This document shows, piece after piece, positions 41,532-49,462 of a stretch of DNA of 64,000 bases. Under the pieces are notes generated by a model. The model made no database searches. It was not told the DNA's origin and saw only the letters and a list, made by a program, of their open reading frames with translations. How positions within the stretch are numbered: the stretch's first letter is position 1; every line of letters begins with the position of its first letter. Both the position numbers and the translations under genes were made by a program. This stretch comes from CAYTEH01 sp964436765. Its GTDB lineage: Bacteria > Patescibacteriota > Gracilibacteria > Peribacterales > Peribacteraceae. Location: contig CAYTEH010000001.1 of the NCBI GenBank assembly GCA_964436765.1, forward strand, positions 17,151-81,150, in the 5' to 3' direction.

Positions 41532-42428
41532 ATGGTAGAGTTTCCCTGTTTGCCGCATGCCCGCACTATCATCGGCCTTGATCTCGGTGGTACGAAGACG
41601 GCAGTCGCGCGCTTCAAGACGGATTCCTGGAAGCTGGAGGAATATGAACGGCCCTCCACCGATACGACATGCGGATTTGAAGGGGTCTTTGAGGACAGCA
41701 TCGCTCTCATCGAAAAACTCCGCACGAAAGACACCGTCGCAATCGGCATCGGCATCCCGGGTCTCCTGCGCCAGCCCGAGGGGCATTTGATCCATGCGCC
41801 GAACATTCCCGGCGGAACCGATATCGCGCTGAAGAAGATGTTCGCGGCGCGGTTTGATCTCCCGGTCTTCGTCGAGAACGACGTCCGGTGCTTCACGCTT
41901 GCGGAGGCAACGCTTGGCGCGGGCAAGGGCAGACGCGTCGTCGTCGGACTGACGCTCGGGACGGGCGTGGGGGGCGGCATCGTCATCGACGGCAAGATCT
42001 TCCACGGCGAGCACGGGTACGCGGGCGAAATCGGCCACATGCTGCTCAAGCCGGGCGAACCTCCATACAAGACAAAAGACATGCGGGGCGAAGTGGAGCA
42101 GTTCATTTCGGGAACGGCGATGGGCAAGCGGTGTGAGGAGGCAAAAAGCCCGGAGGATTATCTGAAAGACGGCGGCACGTGCTCGTTCATGCAGCCGTCG
42201 CTGTTCAGAGAAGTCGCCTGGACCATCGCGAGCATCACATACTTGGTGGACCCGTCCATCATCGTGATTGGCGGAAGTGCCGGACGGGCGCTCAAGCCGC
42301 ACCTAGCGTCGATCGAGAAAGAGCTCAAGCAGTGGTTGTTGCCGCACACGCCGATGCCCGAACTCGCCATCGCGAAACTGGAGCACCCGGGGACGTTGGG
42401 GGCTGCATTATTGTCTCAGGCACTGTGA
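41532..42428 (+). CDS. ROK-family sugar kinase (glucokinase-like)
   Basis: 298 residues. Phosphate-1 motif 'GLDLGGTKTAVARF', catalytic Asp in 'VFVENDVRC', 'GTGVGGGIVIDGKI', 'GEIGHMLL', and adenosine motif 'IVIGGSAGRALKPH'. The ROK zinc motif CxCGxxGCxE is absent after 'GHMLL', where 'KPGEPPYKTKDMRGEVEQ' is found. It probably phosphorylates glucose or an N-acetylated hexose. The start could be the ATG at 41532, the TTG at 41550 (TAGAGT 8 nt upstream) or the GTG at 41511. Confidence 0.85.
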   Translation: MVEFPCLPHARTIIGLDLGGTKTAVARFKTDSWKLEEYERPSTDTTCGFEGVFEDSIALIEKLRTKDTVAIGIGIPGLLRQPEGHLIHAPNIPGGTDIALKKMFAARFDLPVFVENDVRCFTLAEATLGAGKGRRVVVGLTLGTGVGGGIVIDGKIFHGEHGYAGEIGHMLLKPGEPPYKTKDMRGEVEQFISGTAMGKRCEEAKSPEDYLKDGGTCSFMQPSLFREVAWTIASITYLVDPSIIVIGGSAGRALKPHLASIEKELKQWLLPHTPMPELAIAKLEHPGTLGAALLSQAL

Positions 42429-42525
42429 AGGAGTGCGTGTACAGTGTAAGAGAAAAACAACATATAAATTAAAGCGCCTACACTAGTTTTACTGTCTGTC
42501 TTTGAAATTCAATCTTCCCTTATCT

Positions 42526-43065
42526 CTATGCAATCCGCGACGGATTCTTGAGATACTGCGTCCCGTCAAATGCCATCGTGAGATATTCCTTTGCTGAATC
42601 CGCGTACTCGGCGTCGTAATGCAGATCCTGATCCAGCCACAGGCGCGTGAACTCGGTCACATCCACCGCCCCCTGATAGCCGTTATCTTTGTTCTGCACC
42701 TGGCCGTTCTTCATGATCTTATAACTCCAGTGAAGGTGCGGACCTGTTGCGTCACCTGACTTCCCCGACTTCCCGATCGGGTCGCCCTGGTAGATCGCCT
42801 GGCCGTTTTGGACGGAGACTTCCGAGAGGTGTGCCAGGTAACTCTTCCTCTTCGCATCTGTGATGATCACATGCAGGCCGTAATCGCTGGTCCCGTTATC
42901 TTTGACCTCGGCTACGCCATCATGAGGAGCATAGACGACTGTCCCTTCGGGGATTCCAAAGTCGATACCGTTGTGCCCTGCCATCCCGTATGGCGCGTAT
43001 GCGTCGGCGTTCTGACCGAACCCCTGGGTCACGAGCGGTTTGCCGGGAAGCGGGCTGAAGATCAT
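42526..43065 (-). CDS. M23-type (LytM) metallopeptidase without signal peptide
   Basis: 179 residues. Zinc-binding text 'HNGIDFGIP' (HxxxD) and 'GPHLHWSY' (HxH) is intact, so the fold should be an active peptidoglycan endopeptidase. The protein starts at the domain itself ('IFSPLPGKPLVTQGFG') with no signal peptide. It may be exported another way, act in the cytoplasm, or act in a neighbour. The ATG lies 4 nt after the gnd stop on the same strand, so the two are probably translated together. The 97-bp downstream spacer shows nothing notable. Confidence 0.85.
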   Translation of the reverse strand: MIFSPLPGKPLVTQGFGQNADAYAPYGMAGHNGIDFGIPEGTVVYAPHDGVAEVKDNGTSDYGLHVIITDAKRKSYLAHLSEVSVQNGQAIYQGDPIGKSGKSGDATGPHLHWSYKIMKNGQVQNKDNGYQGAVDVTEFTRLWLDQDLHYDAEYADSAKEYLTMAFDGTQYLKNPSRIA

Positions 43066-43069
43066 AGAA

Positions 43070-44458
43070 TCAGTTCCAGTCGGAATGGAAAATACCGTCC
43101 TTGTCGTTGCGTTTGTACGTGTGTGCGCCGAACAGGTCTCGCTGCGCCTGAATCAGGTTCTGCGGCAATGTGTCCCTGCGGTACGTATCGAAATACGCGA
43201 GGGACGCGCTCATGGCGGGCGTCGGGACGCCCTGCGAGACTGCGAGCGTGAGCAGCCTGCGCCAGTGTTCCTGCCGCTTGCCCGCAAAGCGGTCCATCAG
43301 GGCCAGTTGACCGTCATCGCTTCCCGAGAGTGCGGCCTGGAACACGGGCAGGAGGGTGGAACGGATGATGCAGCCGCCACGCCAAATGCGAGCAACCTCG
43401 CTCAAATTGATGTTCCATCCATAGTCTTCCGATGCCTTCCGGATCATCTCAAAACCCTGGATATAGGAAAGGATGGTGGAGAGCTCCAGCGCGCTCCTGC
43501 TCATGATCGCGATGTCGCGAGGATCGGCAGACGAACCGAGCAGCGCCGTCGGCATACGCTTGCCGGTGGCGCGCATGCCTTTGTCGCCCGACATGATGCG
43601 GGCATCGACGGCGGCCGTGATCGTCGGAATGGGAATCCCCAGGTTCATCGCGGCCTCGGTGGTCCACTTGCCGGTGCCCTTCTGCCCCGCTTCGTCCAAA
43701 ATCACGTCGATCAGGTCCTTGCCGGTGTCCGGGTCTTTCTTCCTGAAGACCTGGGCAGTGATCTCGACGAGAAACGACCCCAGATCCTCGCCCTTGTTCC
43801 ATTCCCCAAAGAGCTGCGCGAGATCGGCATTGGAGACGCGCCCGAGGCTCCGGAGCACGTCATACGTTTCGGCGATGAGCTGCATGATGCCGTACTCGAT
43901 GCCGTTATGGACCATTTTGACGAAGTGCCCCGCGCCGTCGGGACCCAGGTGCGTCACACAGGTGCCGCCGGCCCCGTCTTTGGCAGCCATCTTCTGCAGG
44001 AGCGGCTCCATCACTTTGTACGCCTCTATATCACCGCCGGGCATGATGCTGGGGCCCCTGAGAGCGCCCTCCTCGCCTCCGCTGACCCCCATGCCGAAGA
44101 AGTGAATCCCCTGCTTTTTCATCTCCTGTTCCCGCCGTCGCGTGTCGGTAAAGAGACTGTTGCCGGCATCGATGAACATATCGCCTTCGTCCGTGTACGA
44201 CAGCAGCTCCTTCATCACCGCATCCACCGCATCACCGGCCTTCACCATCAACACGATGGGCCGTGGCGGCGTGAGCGCCTGCCGCAACTCTTCCAATGTA
44301 TGACATGCGACAAAATTGCCTTCCGATGCATACTTCTTCATGAATTCGTCTGTTTTTTCAACCGTGCGGTTGAACACGGCGACTTTGGCGCCGTTGCGCG
44401 CCGCGTTGCGCGCGAGGTTCGCGCCCATGACGCCGAGACCGATGACTGCGAGTTGCAT
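43070..44458 (-). CDS. gnd: 6-phosphogluconate dehydrogenase (decarboxylating)
   Basis: 462 residues, full length. NADP-binding 'GLGVMGANLARNAARNG' and 'FNRTVEKTDEF'; catalytic region 'GVSGGEEGALRGPSIMPGG', 'GAGHFVKMVHNGIEYGIMQ'; C-terminal 'SGDKGMRATGKRMPTALLG'. It makes ribulose 5-phosphate, CO2 and NADPH. CATACT lies exactly 6 nt before the ATG. Transaldolase lies upstream on the same strand and transketolase nearby; zwf and pgl are not in the window. Confidence 0.95.
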   Translation of the reverse strand: MQLAVIGLGVMGANLARNAARNGAKVAVFNRTVEKTDEFMKKYASEGNFVACHTLEELRQALTPPRPIVLMVKAGDAVDAVMKELLSYTDEGDMFIDAGNSLFTDTRRREQEMKKQGIHFFGMGVSGGEEGALRGPSIMPGGDIEAYKVMEPLLQKMAAKDGAGGTCVTHLGPDGAGHFVKMVHNGIEYGIMQLIAETYDVLRSLGRVSNADLAQLFGEWNKGEDLGSFLVEITAQVFRKKDPDTGKDLIDVILDEAGQKGTGKWTTEAAMNLGIPIPTITAAVDARIMSGDKGMRATGKRMPTALLGSSADPRDIAIMSRSALELSTILSYIQGFEMIRKASEDYGWNINLSEVARIWRGGCIIRSTLLPVFQAALSGSDDGQLALMDRFAGKRQEHWRRLLTLAVSQGVPTPAMSASLAYFDTYRRDTLPQNLIQAQRDLFGAHTYKRNDKDGIFHSDWN

Positions 44459-44464
44459 AACGAA

Positions 44465-44470
44465 AGTATG
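44465..44470 (-). promoter_or_regulatory. Predicted -10 box of leaderless gnd
   Basis: CATACT on the minus strand, 6 nt before the gnd ATG, between it and the palindromic repeat at 44488. Confidence 0.5.
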
Positions 44471-44487
44471 AATGAAGAATAAAGCAT

Positions 44488-44553
44488 TGTCATCCTGAGC
44501 TTGTCGAAGGATCGACGATGCGCTGTCTATGGTTCGACGCGCTCACCATGACA
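44488..44553. repeat. Palindromic repeat (TGTCATCCTGAGC type)
   Basis: TGTCATCCTGAGCTTGTCGA and on pairs with GGTTCGACGCGCTCACCATG and on, giving ~23-nt arms. It lies between transaldolase and gnd. It shares its core with 9295-9363 and with the tRNA-linked elements. Confidence 0.75.
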
Positions 44554-44557
44554 GCAC

Positions 44558-45202
44558 TTACTTTGCACTTACTTTCTCCCAATCCTCCATGAACTTCTTC
44601 ACGCCGCTGTCCGTCAGCGGATGCATCGGCAGCTTCTTGAAGACATCGTAAGGAATGGTGCAGATGTGCGCTCCAAGCCGAGCGGCATCGACGATGTGGC
44701 GGGGGTGACGCGTGGAAGCCACGAGCACTTCGCAATCAAAATCGTAATTATCCCACACCTCCATGATCTCGGCGATCAGGCCCATGCCGTCCTCCCCTGC
44801 GTCATCCAGCCGGCCGATGAACGGGCTGATGATGCTGGCGCCGGCCTTGGCCGCCAGGATCGCCTGCGGCACCGAGAAGATGAGCGTCGTGTTCGTCTTG
44901 ATCCCCTTCTTGCGGAAGTGACTGAGCGCTTTCAGGCCTTCGGTGGTCATCGGGACTTTTACCACCACATGCTTGTGCCATGCGGCGTACTCCTCGCCCT
45001 GTTTGATCATGCCCTTGGCGTCGGTCGCGGTCACCTGTGCGCTCACGCACGGAACGTGCTTGCACATCTCGAGAACGACTTTCTTGAAATCCTTTCCTTC
45101 TTTCATCACGAGGCTCGGGTTCGTGGTGACGCCGTCGAGCACGCCCCACGAGGCGGCTTCGGCGACCTGTGCGACATTGGCGGTATCGAGGAAGAGTTTC
45201 AT
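44558..45202 (-). CDS. Transaldolase / fructose-6-phosphate aldolase family protein
   Basis: 214 residues, the short (MipB/FSA-like) transaldolase size. 'MKLFLDTANVAQV', 'GVTTNPSLV', Schiff-base Lys in 'VVVKVPMT', 'TNTTLIFSVPQAILAAKAGA', 'SPFIGRLDDAGEDG'. It links pentose phosphates with glycolysis. With gnd and transketolase it gives a near-complete non-oxidative branch. True transaldolase versus FSA activity cannot be separated from sequence by eye. Confidence 0.9.
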   Translation of the reverse strand: MKLFLDTANVAQVAEAASWGVLDGVTTNPSLVMKEGKDFKKVVLEMCKHVPCVSAQVTATDAKGMIKQGEEYAAWHKHVVVKVPMTTEGLKALSHFRKKGIKTNTTLIFSVPQAILAAKAGASIISPFIGRLDDAGEDGMGLIAEIMEVWDNYDFDCEVLVASTRHPRHIVDAARLGAHICTIPYDVFKKLPMHPLTDSGVKKFMEDWEKVSAK

Positions 45203-45282
45203 GTTGGAGAGAAAACAGCGTCAGCATACACGGGGGCACCGCGTAAGACAAAAGACGCCTGCGTGTCGTATACTGCATCCAG

Positions 45283-46104
45283 ATGCTTTCCCCGGCCCGC
45301 ACCTTCGGCTTCTTCTTCGCCATCGGCGTGCTCCTGCTCGCCGCGGGGCTGTATAAGGTCTCGTCAAGCCCGGTCCAGTACGACTTCCCGCTCGTGCGCG
45401 ACGTGCAAAAGGCGCTTGAGGATGCCACGAACAGCACCGGCGCCGCCATTGGTGTCGAGAAATTCGTGGAGACCACCGATCCGCCTGCAACGACGGTTCA
45501 GGCCATGTCGTCGCTCGCACCCGGCCGCGACGGGCTTCCGCCCACAATCCTCATCGAAGTGCCGTTTTTGGTGCAGGCGCCCACGGGGAACTGGGACATG
45601 CCGTACCAGGAAGCCTGTGAAGAGGCGTCCATCATCATGCTCCACCACTTTATCGAGGGGACAGCCGTGACGCCCGCGCAGGCGGACGAGGAAATTCTCA
45701 AAATGGTCGAATGGGAGAACGCACGGTTCAACTACAGTGCCGATATCACCATCGCCGAGGCCAAGCGGGTCGCCGAGGATTACTACAAGCACCGCGGCCA
45801 GCTGTTCTACGATTTCACGATCGACGACATGAAGCGCCTGCTTGCCGAGGGGCACCCCATCATCGTGCCGCTCGCGGGCCGCGACATCGGCAATCCGTAC
45901 TACAGCGGTGAGGGCCCCTGGTATCACATGCTTGTCGTCACGGGCTACGATGGAAACTACTTCATCACCAATGACGTCGGCACCAAGCGCGGTCGCAATT
46001 TCCGGTACCCGCAGAAGCGCCTGTTCGACGCGATCCACGACTGGACGGGCGTGAAGGAGGATATTCGAACCGGACGGAAGGCTATGTTGGTGCTGGAGAG
46101 GTGA
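45283..46104 (+). CDS. Membrane-anchored C39-like peptidase
   Basis: 273 residues. N-terminal TM or signal anchor ('FFFAIGVLLLAAGLY'), ~70-residue linker, then a C39-like domain: Cys in 'PYQEACEEASIIMLHHF', His in 'WYHMLVVTGYDG', Asn/Asp in 'FITNDVGT'. It probably acts outside the membrane. TATACT lies 8 nt before the ATG. It sits directly upstream of transketolase, whose promoter overlaps its 3' end; a functional link is not evident. Confidence 0.75.
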   Translation: MLSPARTFGFFFAIGVLLLAAGLYKVSSSPVQYDFPLVRDVQKALEDATNSTGAAIGVEKFVETTDPPATTVQAMSSLAPGRDGLPPTILIEVPFLVQAPTGNWDMPYQEACEEASIIMLHHFIEGTAVTPAQADEEILKMVEWENARFNYSADITIAEAKRVAEDYYKHRGQLFYDFTIDDMKRLLAEGHPIIVPLAGRDIGNPYYSGEGPWYHMLVVTGYDGNYFITNDVGTKRGRNFRYPQKRLFDAIHDWTGVKEDIRTGRKAMLVLER

Positions 46105-46106
46105 GG

Positions 46107-46112
46107 TAGACT
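46107..46112 (+). promoter_or_regulatory. Predicted -10 box of leaderless transketolase
   Basis: TAGACT, 6 nt before the ATG at 46119 and 2 nt after the upstream stop codon. Confidence 0.55.
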
Positions 46113-46118
46113 GCGCGC

Positions 46119-48410
46119 ATGCGCCCACCCAAAGAATCACTCACCGGAGACCCCTCGGCAGTGCCGATGTCATTGCATCGCATCATGAAGGCGTCGGATC
46201 CCGTGGAATCCGTGTGGATCGGTCCCAATGACGCGAAGCAGCTCTCAGCAGACGATCGGAAGGCCTACGACCTCGCACACACTGTCATGTGCCATTTGGC
46301 AGTGCAGGCTCCCACGAAGCACTCCTCCGGCCACCCCGGCGGCATCCTCTCGGCATTCACGTTCGCCTATCTCCTCTCCAAGCGCCGCGATCCGTCGGTC
46401 GATCAACCGCTCCGGATCAGCGCCGGTCATTTGTCTCTCCTCTCTTATGGTCTTCAATGGCTCTTCGGGCGCGAAGGGAAAGACAAACGACTCCTGAGCC
46501 CGCAGGCGATCATCGATACGTTCCGCACGCCATCAGGCCTGCCGGGCCACGTCGAAGCCGGCATCGGAGATATTCCCTTTGGCACCGGGCCACTGGGCAA
46601 GGGCGTCTCGCACGGGCTCGGCACGGCATTCGGGCTTAAGTATCTGAAGAAGAAAGGAATCGTCGACGTGCTGCTTGCCGACGGCGACGCGCAGGAAGGC
46701 CAGGTGATGGAAGCGTTCCGACTCGCATCGCATTTGAAGATCGACAACCTGATCGTGCACGGAGACTGGAACGATATCCAGCTGAGCGACGTGCCCTCGA
46801 GGACGGTCGCGGCGGACTTCGCCTCCATCGCCGCCGCCTGCGGATGGAGGGTGATTGAAGTACAGAACGGCAATGACCCGGCCCAGGTGAAGGCCGCGCT
46901 CGAGCGGGCAGACGGCTTCGTTGGCAAAGGCCATCCGATCTTCGTCTGCTACTACACGACCATGGGCTACGGGGTGAAGGTCATGGAAGACGGTTCCAAT
47001 ACCGGCAAGCAGAATTTTCACGGATCGCCTCTGAAGAAAGAAGTTGCGGAGGAGGCACTGAAGCTGTTGCAGCCGCTCGATGAAGCCATGAAGGCATACG
47101 AGCCGTTCCGGAAGAAAGAAAAAGCGCGGTATGCCTCGAAGCCGCCTGTGGAAACGAACATCATCCTGCCCTGGAAGACAGCCGGCTACACGCGAACGGT
47201 GATGACCGAAAAAGGCGCGGCACGCCAGGACTTCGGCGCCACGCATCTGAAGGCATTGATGAAAATCGATCCGCGCATCGTCGTGCTCCATGCCGACCTG
47301 GCGGGCTCCGGGGGCTTCGACAAGGTGCAGAAAGAGTATCCCGACCGCGTCATCAACGTGGGCGTCGCGGAGGCGAACATGTACATGATGGCGGCAGGCA
47401 TGCGCCAGGCTGGGTTATTGCCCGTCACGTATACGTTCGCGGCATTCGGCACCAACGAGGCACGGGCCAATGCCCGCCTTATCGACGTCAACTGCGGGCA
47501 CACCCGCTGCGGGGTTCTCCACGATTGCACGCATGCGGGCCTGAGCGTTGGCGAGGACGGCGAAACACACCAGGAACGCAACTACCTGAATATCCCGCTC
47601 GATCACACCGACGTCTGGATGCCGGCGGATTCCAACCAGGCCGCCGCCGCAGCCGAGCGCGGGATGGAGCTGATCGCCGACGGCTCGAGAAGCGTGTACG
47701 TATTTTTCCCGCGGAGTGGACATGCACAGCTCACGACTCCGTCAGGAGAGGCGATCTACGGAAAGGAGTACGTTTTCGACGGCAAAATGGATCTGATCCG
47801 CGGAACGGGCGGGCTGGACGATGAAGTGACGGTCCTTGCGACCGGCATCGCAGTGCACGACGCCGTCGCGGCGGCGGAGCGGGCCTGGGCGGAGGAGAAA
47901 GTGAAGGTGCGCGTGTTGAACGTCGCATGCATCCGGCCGCTCGACGCAGCCTCAGTCATCCAGGCGGCGCTCGAGACCGGCCACCTGGTCGTCGTGGAAG
48001 ACCATCACAGCGAGGGCGGCCTCGCGAGCCAGGTTGCCGATGTCATCGCCGACTTCCAGCTCCCCTGCTCCCTCAGGCGCCTTGGCGCGAACCAGTACTT
48101 CCCCTCGGCGAAGGCGGATGATCTCAAGCTCATCGCCGGGCTCGATGCCGACTCTATTTTCGATGTCGTTCTCGACGAGCGGACATCGGAAGTAAGCGGC
48201 GGCGAGGATGTGTTCGTCACAACGATGTATGCCCTGACGAAAAACAAGAAGCAGAGCAGGTTCCGAGCCTCCGTGGAACAATTTGTGGACCGCCTGATGG
48301 ACGAAAAGGGATACCTGGAAGCGCTCCGGGAAAAATGGAAGAAGCGCTACATTCCCGAAGGCAAAATGCCAACGAACGAATCATTGAGGATCAATTTCGA
48401 GCGTTCCTAA
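46119..48410 (+). CDS. tkt: Transketolase
   Basis: 763 residues, longer than the usual ~660. TPP/Mg motif 'LADGDAQEGQVMEAFRLASH' with 'HGDWNDIQLSD' (family: DGE.QEG...E, D.N..Q). Also 'KHSSGHPGG', 'PLGKGVSHGLGTAFG', pyrimidine-binding half 'INVGVAEANMYMMAAGM', and the C-terminal domain 'VLATGIAVHDAVAAAE'. It is diverged (GDGE to ADGD, no H-T-P-DG loop of the common type), so substrate range may differ. It transfers two-carbon units between pentose and triose/hexose phosphates. Confidence 0.9.
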   Translation: MRPPKESLTGDPSAVPMSLHRIMKASDPVESVWIGPNDAKQLSADDRKAYDLAHTVMCHLAVQAPTKHSSGHPGGILSAFTFAYLLSKRRDPSVDQPLRISAGHLSLLSYGLQWLFGREGKDKRLLSPQAIIDTFRTPSGLPGHVEAGIGDIPFGTGPLGKGVSHGLGTAFGLKYLKKKGIVDVLLADGDAQEGQVMEAFRLASHLKIDNLIVHGDWNDIQLSDVPSRTVAADFASIAAACGWRVIEVQNGNDPAQVKAALERADGFVGKGHPIFVCYYTTMGYGVKVMEDGSNTGKQNFHGSPLKKEVAEEALKLLQPLDEAMKAYEPFRKKEKARYASKPPVETNIILPWKTAGYTRTVMTEKGAARQDFGATHLKALMKIDPRIVVLHADLAGSGGFDKVQKEYPDRVINVGVAEANMYMMAAGMRQAGLLPVTYTFAAFGTNEARANARLIDVNCGHTRCGVLHDCTHAGLSVGEDGETHQERNYLNIPLDHTDVWMPADSNQAAAAAERGMELIADGSRSVYVFFPRSGHAQLTTPSGEAIYGKEYVFDGKMDLIRGTGGLDDEVTVLATGIAVHDAVAAAERAWAEEKVKVRVLNVACIRPLDAASVIQAALETGHLVVVEDHHSEGGLASQVADVIADFQLPCSLRRLGANQYFPSAKADDLKLIAGLDADSIFDVVLDERTSEVSGGEDVFVTTMYALTKNKKQSRFRASVEQFVDRLMDEKGYLEALREKWKKRYIPEGKMPTNESLRINFERS

Positions 48411-48523
48411 GGGTTATCATCCGTCCGTCGACTCACACACTGCCGGATGGCGGAGGAAAAGGCTGGCTTCTCATTCCACTTCTTTTGCTATGAATCTTGT
48501 GTGAGAGTCTGGAACAGTGTGCG

Positions 48524-48613
48524 TGGCGGAGGGAGTGGGATTCGAACCCACGAACCCCGTAAGGGGTTACCTGATTTCAAGTCAGGCGCCATCGACCACT
48601 CGGCCATCCCTCC
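48524..48613 (-). tRNA. tRNA-Ser (UGA)
   Basis: Class II tRNA with encoded CCA, long variable arm (AACCCCTTACGGGGTT) and anticodon stem CCTGA/TCAGG around CTTGAAA. TACACT ends 7 nt before the mature 5' end, so transcription should begin almost at nucleotide 1. Confidence 0.96.
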
Positions 48614-48699
48614 GCATGCCAGTGTACAGGCCACAGCGGCCTTTCTGAAGATTCAAAATGCGCCCCCGCCCCGGGAGCGCTTCTGCCTGTGTACATCTC

Positions 48700-49365
48700 C
48701 TATTTCCCCGATTGCGAGACCCTGTAGATCATCCATGCCATTTCCCCGCGCGTGATGGGACGCGCAAGAGCGCGCTGCGAGTTCGTATCGATGCCCGGGG
48801 GGACGGCGCCCATGCCCGTAAACACGTCCACGTAGACCGTGTACCAGTTGTCCGTGGGTGCGCTATCCCGTCGCACATCCACGCTAAAGACGCGGGCGAT
48901 CACCTTGGCCGCCTCCACGAACGATACGGGACGCTGTGGACGGAAGTTGCCGTCCGGGTAGCCGTGCACGAGGTCGTTCACTGATGCGACGCAGACGTCC
49001 GCTGCGAACGCCGCTGTTTTCGGGACATCATGGAAGAAGACGGTTGATTGCCGCTCGGTCGTGTTCTCGAGAACACAGTTATCCTGCCTGCCGTGCAGGA
49101 AGAGAGGATTTGTCATCAGGTGAACGAAATCCGCGCGCGAGATCCGCCGATTGAGGTGAAACGTGCCGTCCATGTACCCAAGGAGCACGTCGTTTGTGCG
49201 CAGGTACTCCACAGCCTCAAAGTACGGGCTGCTCCTCGGCACATCCGCGAACGGTTCACGCGGTGAGTTTGGCAGCTCTGCTGCCAGCGCAAGCGAAGTA
49301 AAAAGGAATACTGAGCAGAAGACAGCCAGCACTGCCGATGGAGAATAGAGAGAGCGATACTGCAT
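48700..49365 (-). CDS. Secreted SLH-domain protein
   Basis: 221 residues. Signal peptide 1-29 ('LFTSLALAAE'). The mature protein is almost only SLH repeats: 'FADVPRSSPYFEAVEYLRTN' with 'VLLGYMDGTFHLNRRISRA'; 'FHDVPKTAAFAADVCVASVN' with 'LVHGYPDGNFRPQRPVSFVE'; and a weaker third, 'RALARPITRGEMAWMIYRVS'. It could be a minimal cell-wall-binding or S-layer-linking protein. CATATT lies 5 nt before the ATG. It precedes tRNA-Ser on the same strand. Confidence 0.85.
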   Translation of the reverse strand: MQYRSLYSPSAVLAVFCSVFLFTSLALAAELPNSPREPFADVPRSSPYFEAVEYLRTNDVLLGYMDGTFHLNRRISRADFVHLMTNPLFLHGRQDNCVLENTTERQSTVFFHDVPKTAAFAADVCVASVNDLVHGYPDGNFRPQRPVSFVEAAKVIARVFSVDVRRDSAPTDNWYTVYVDVFTGMGAVPPGIDTNSQRALARPITRGEMAWMIYRVSQSGK

Positions 49366-49462
49366 GGGTAAATATGAGGAAATAATTCTAGTTGCCTGTT
49401 ACGACACTTGATCTCGGGAACTCTTACGGTGCTGGAGCATTGTCACCGGCGACGCGAACACT

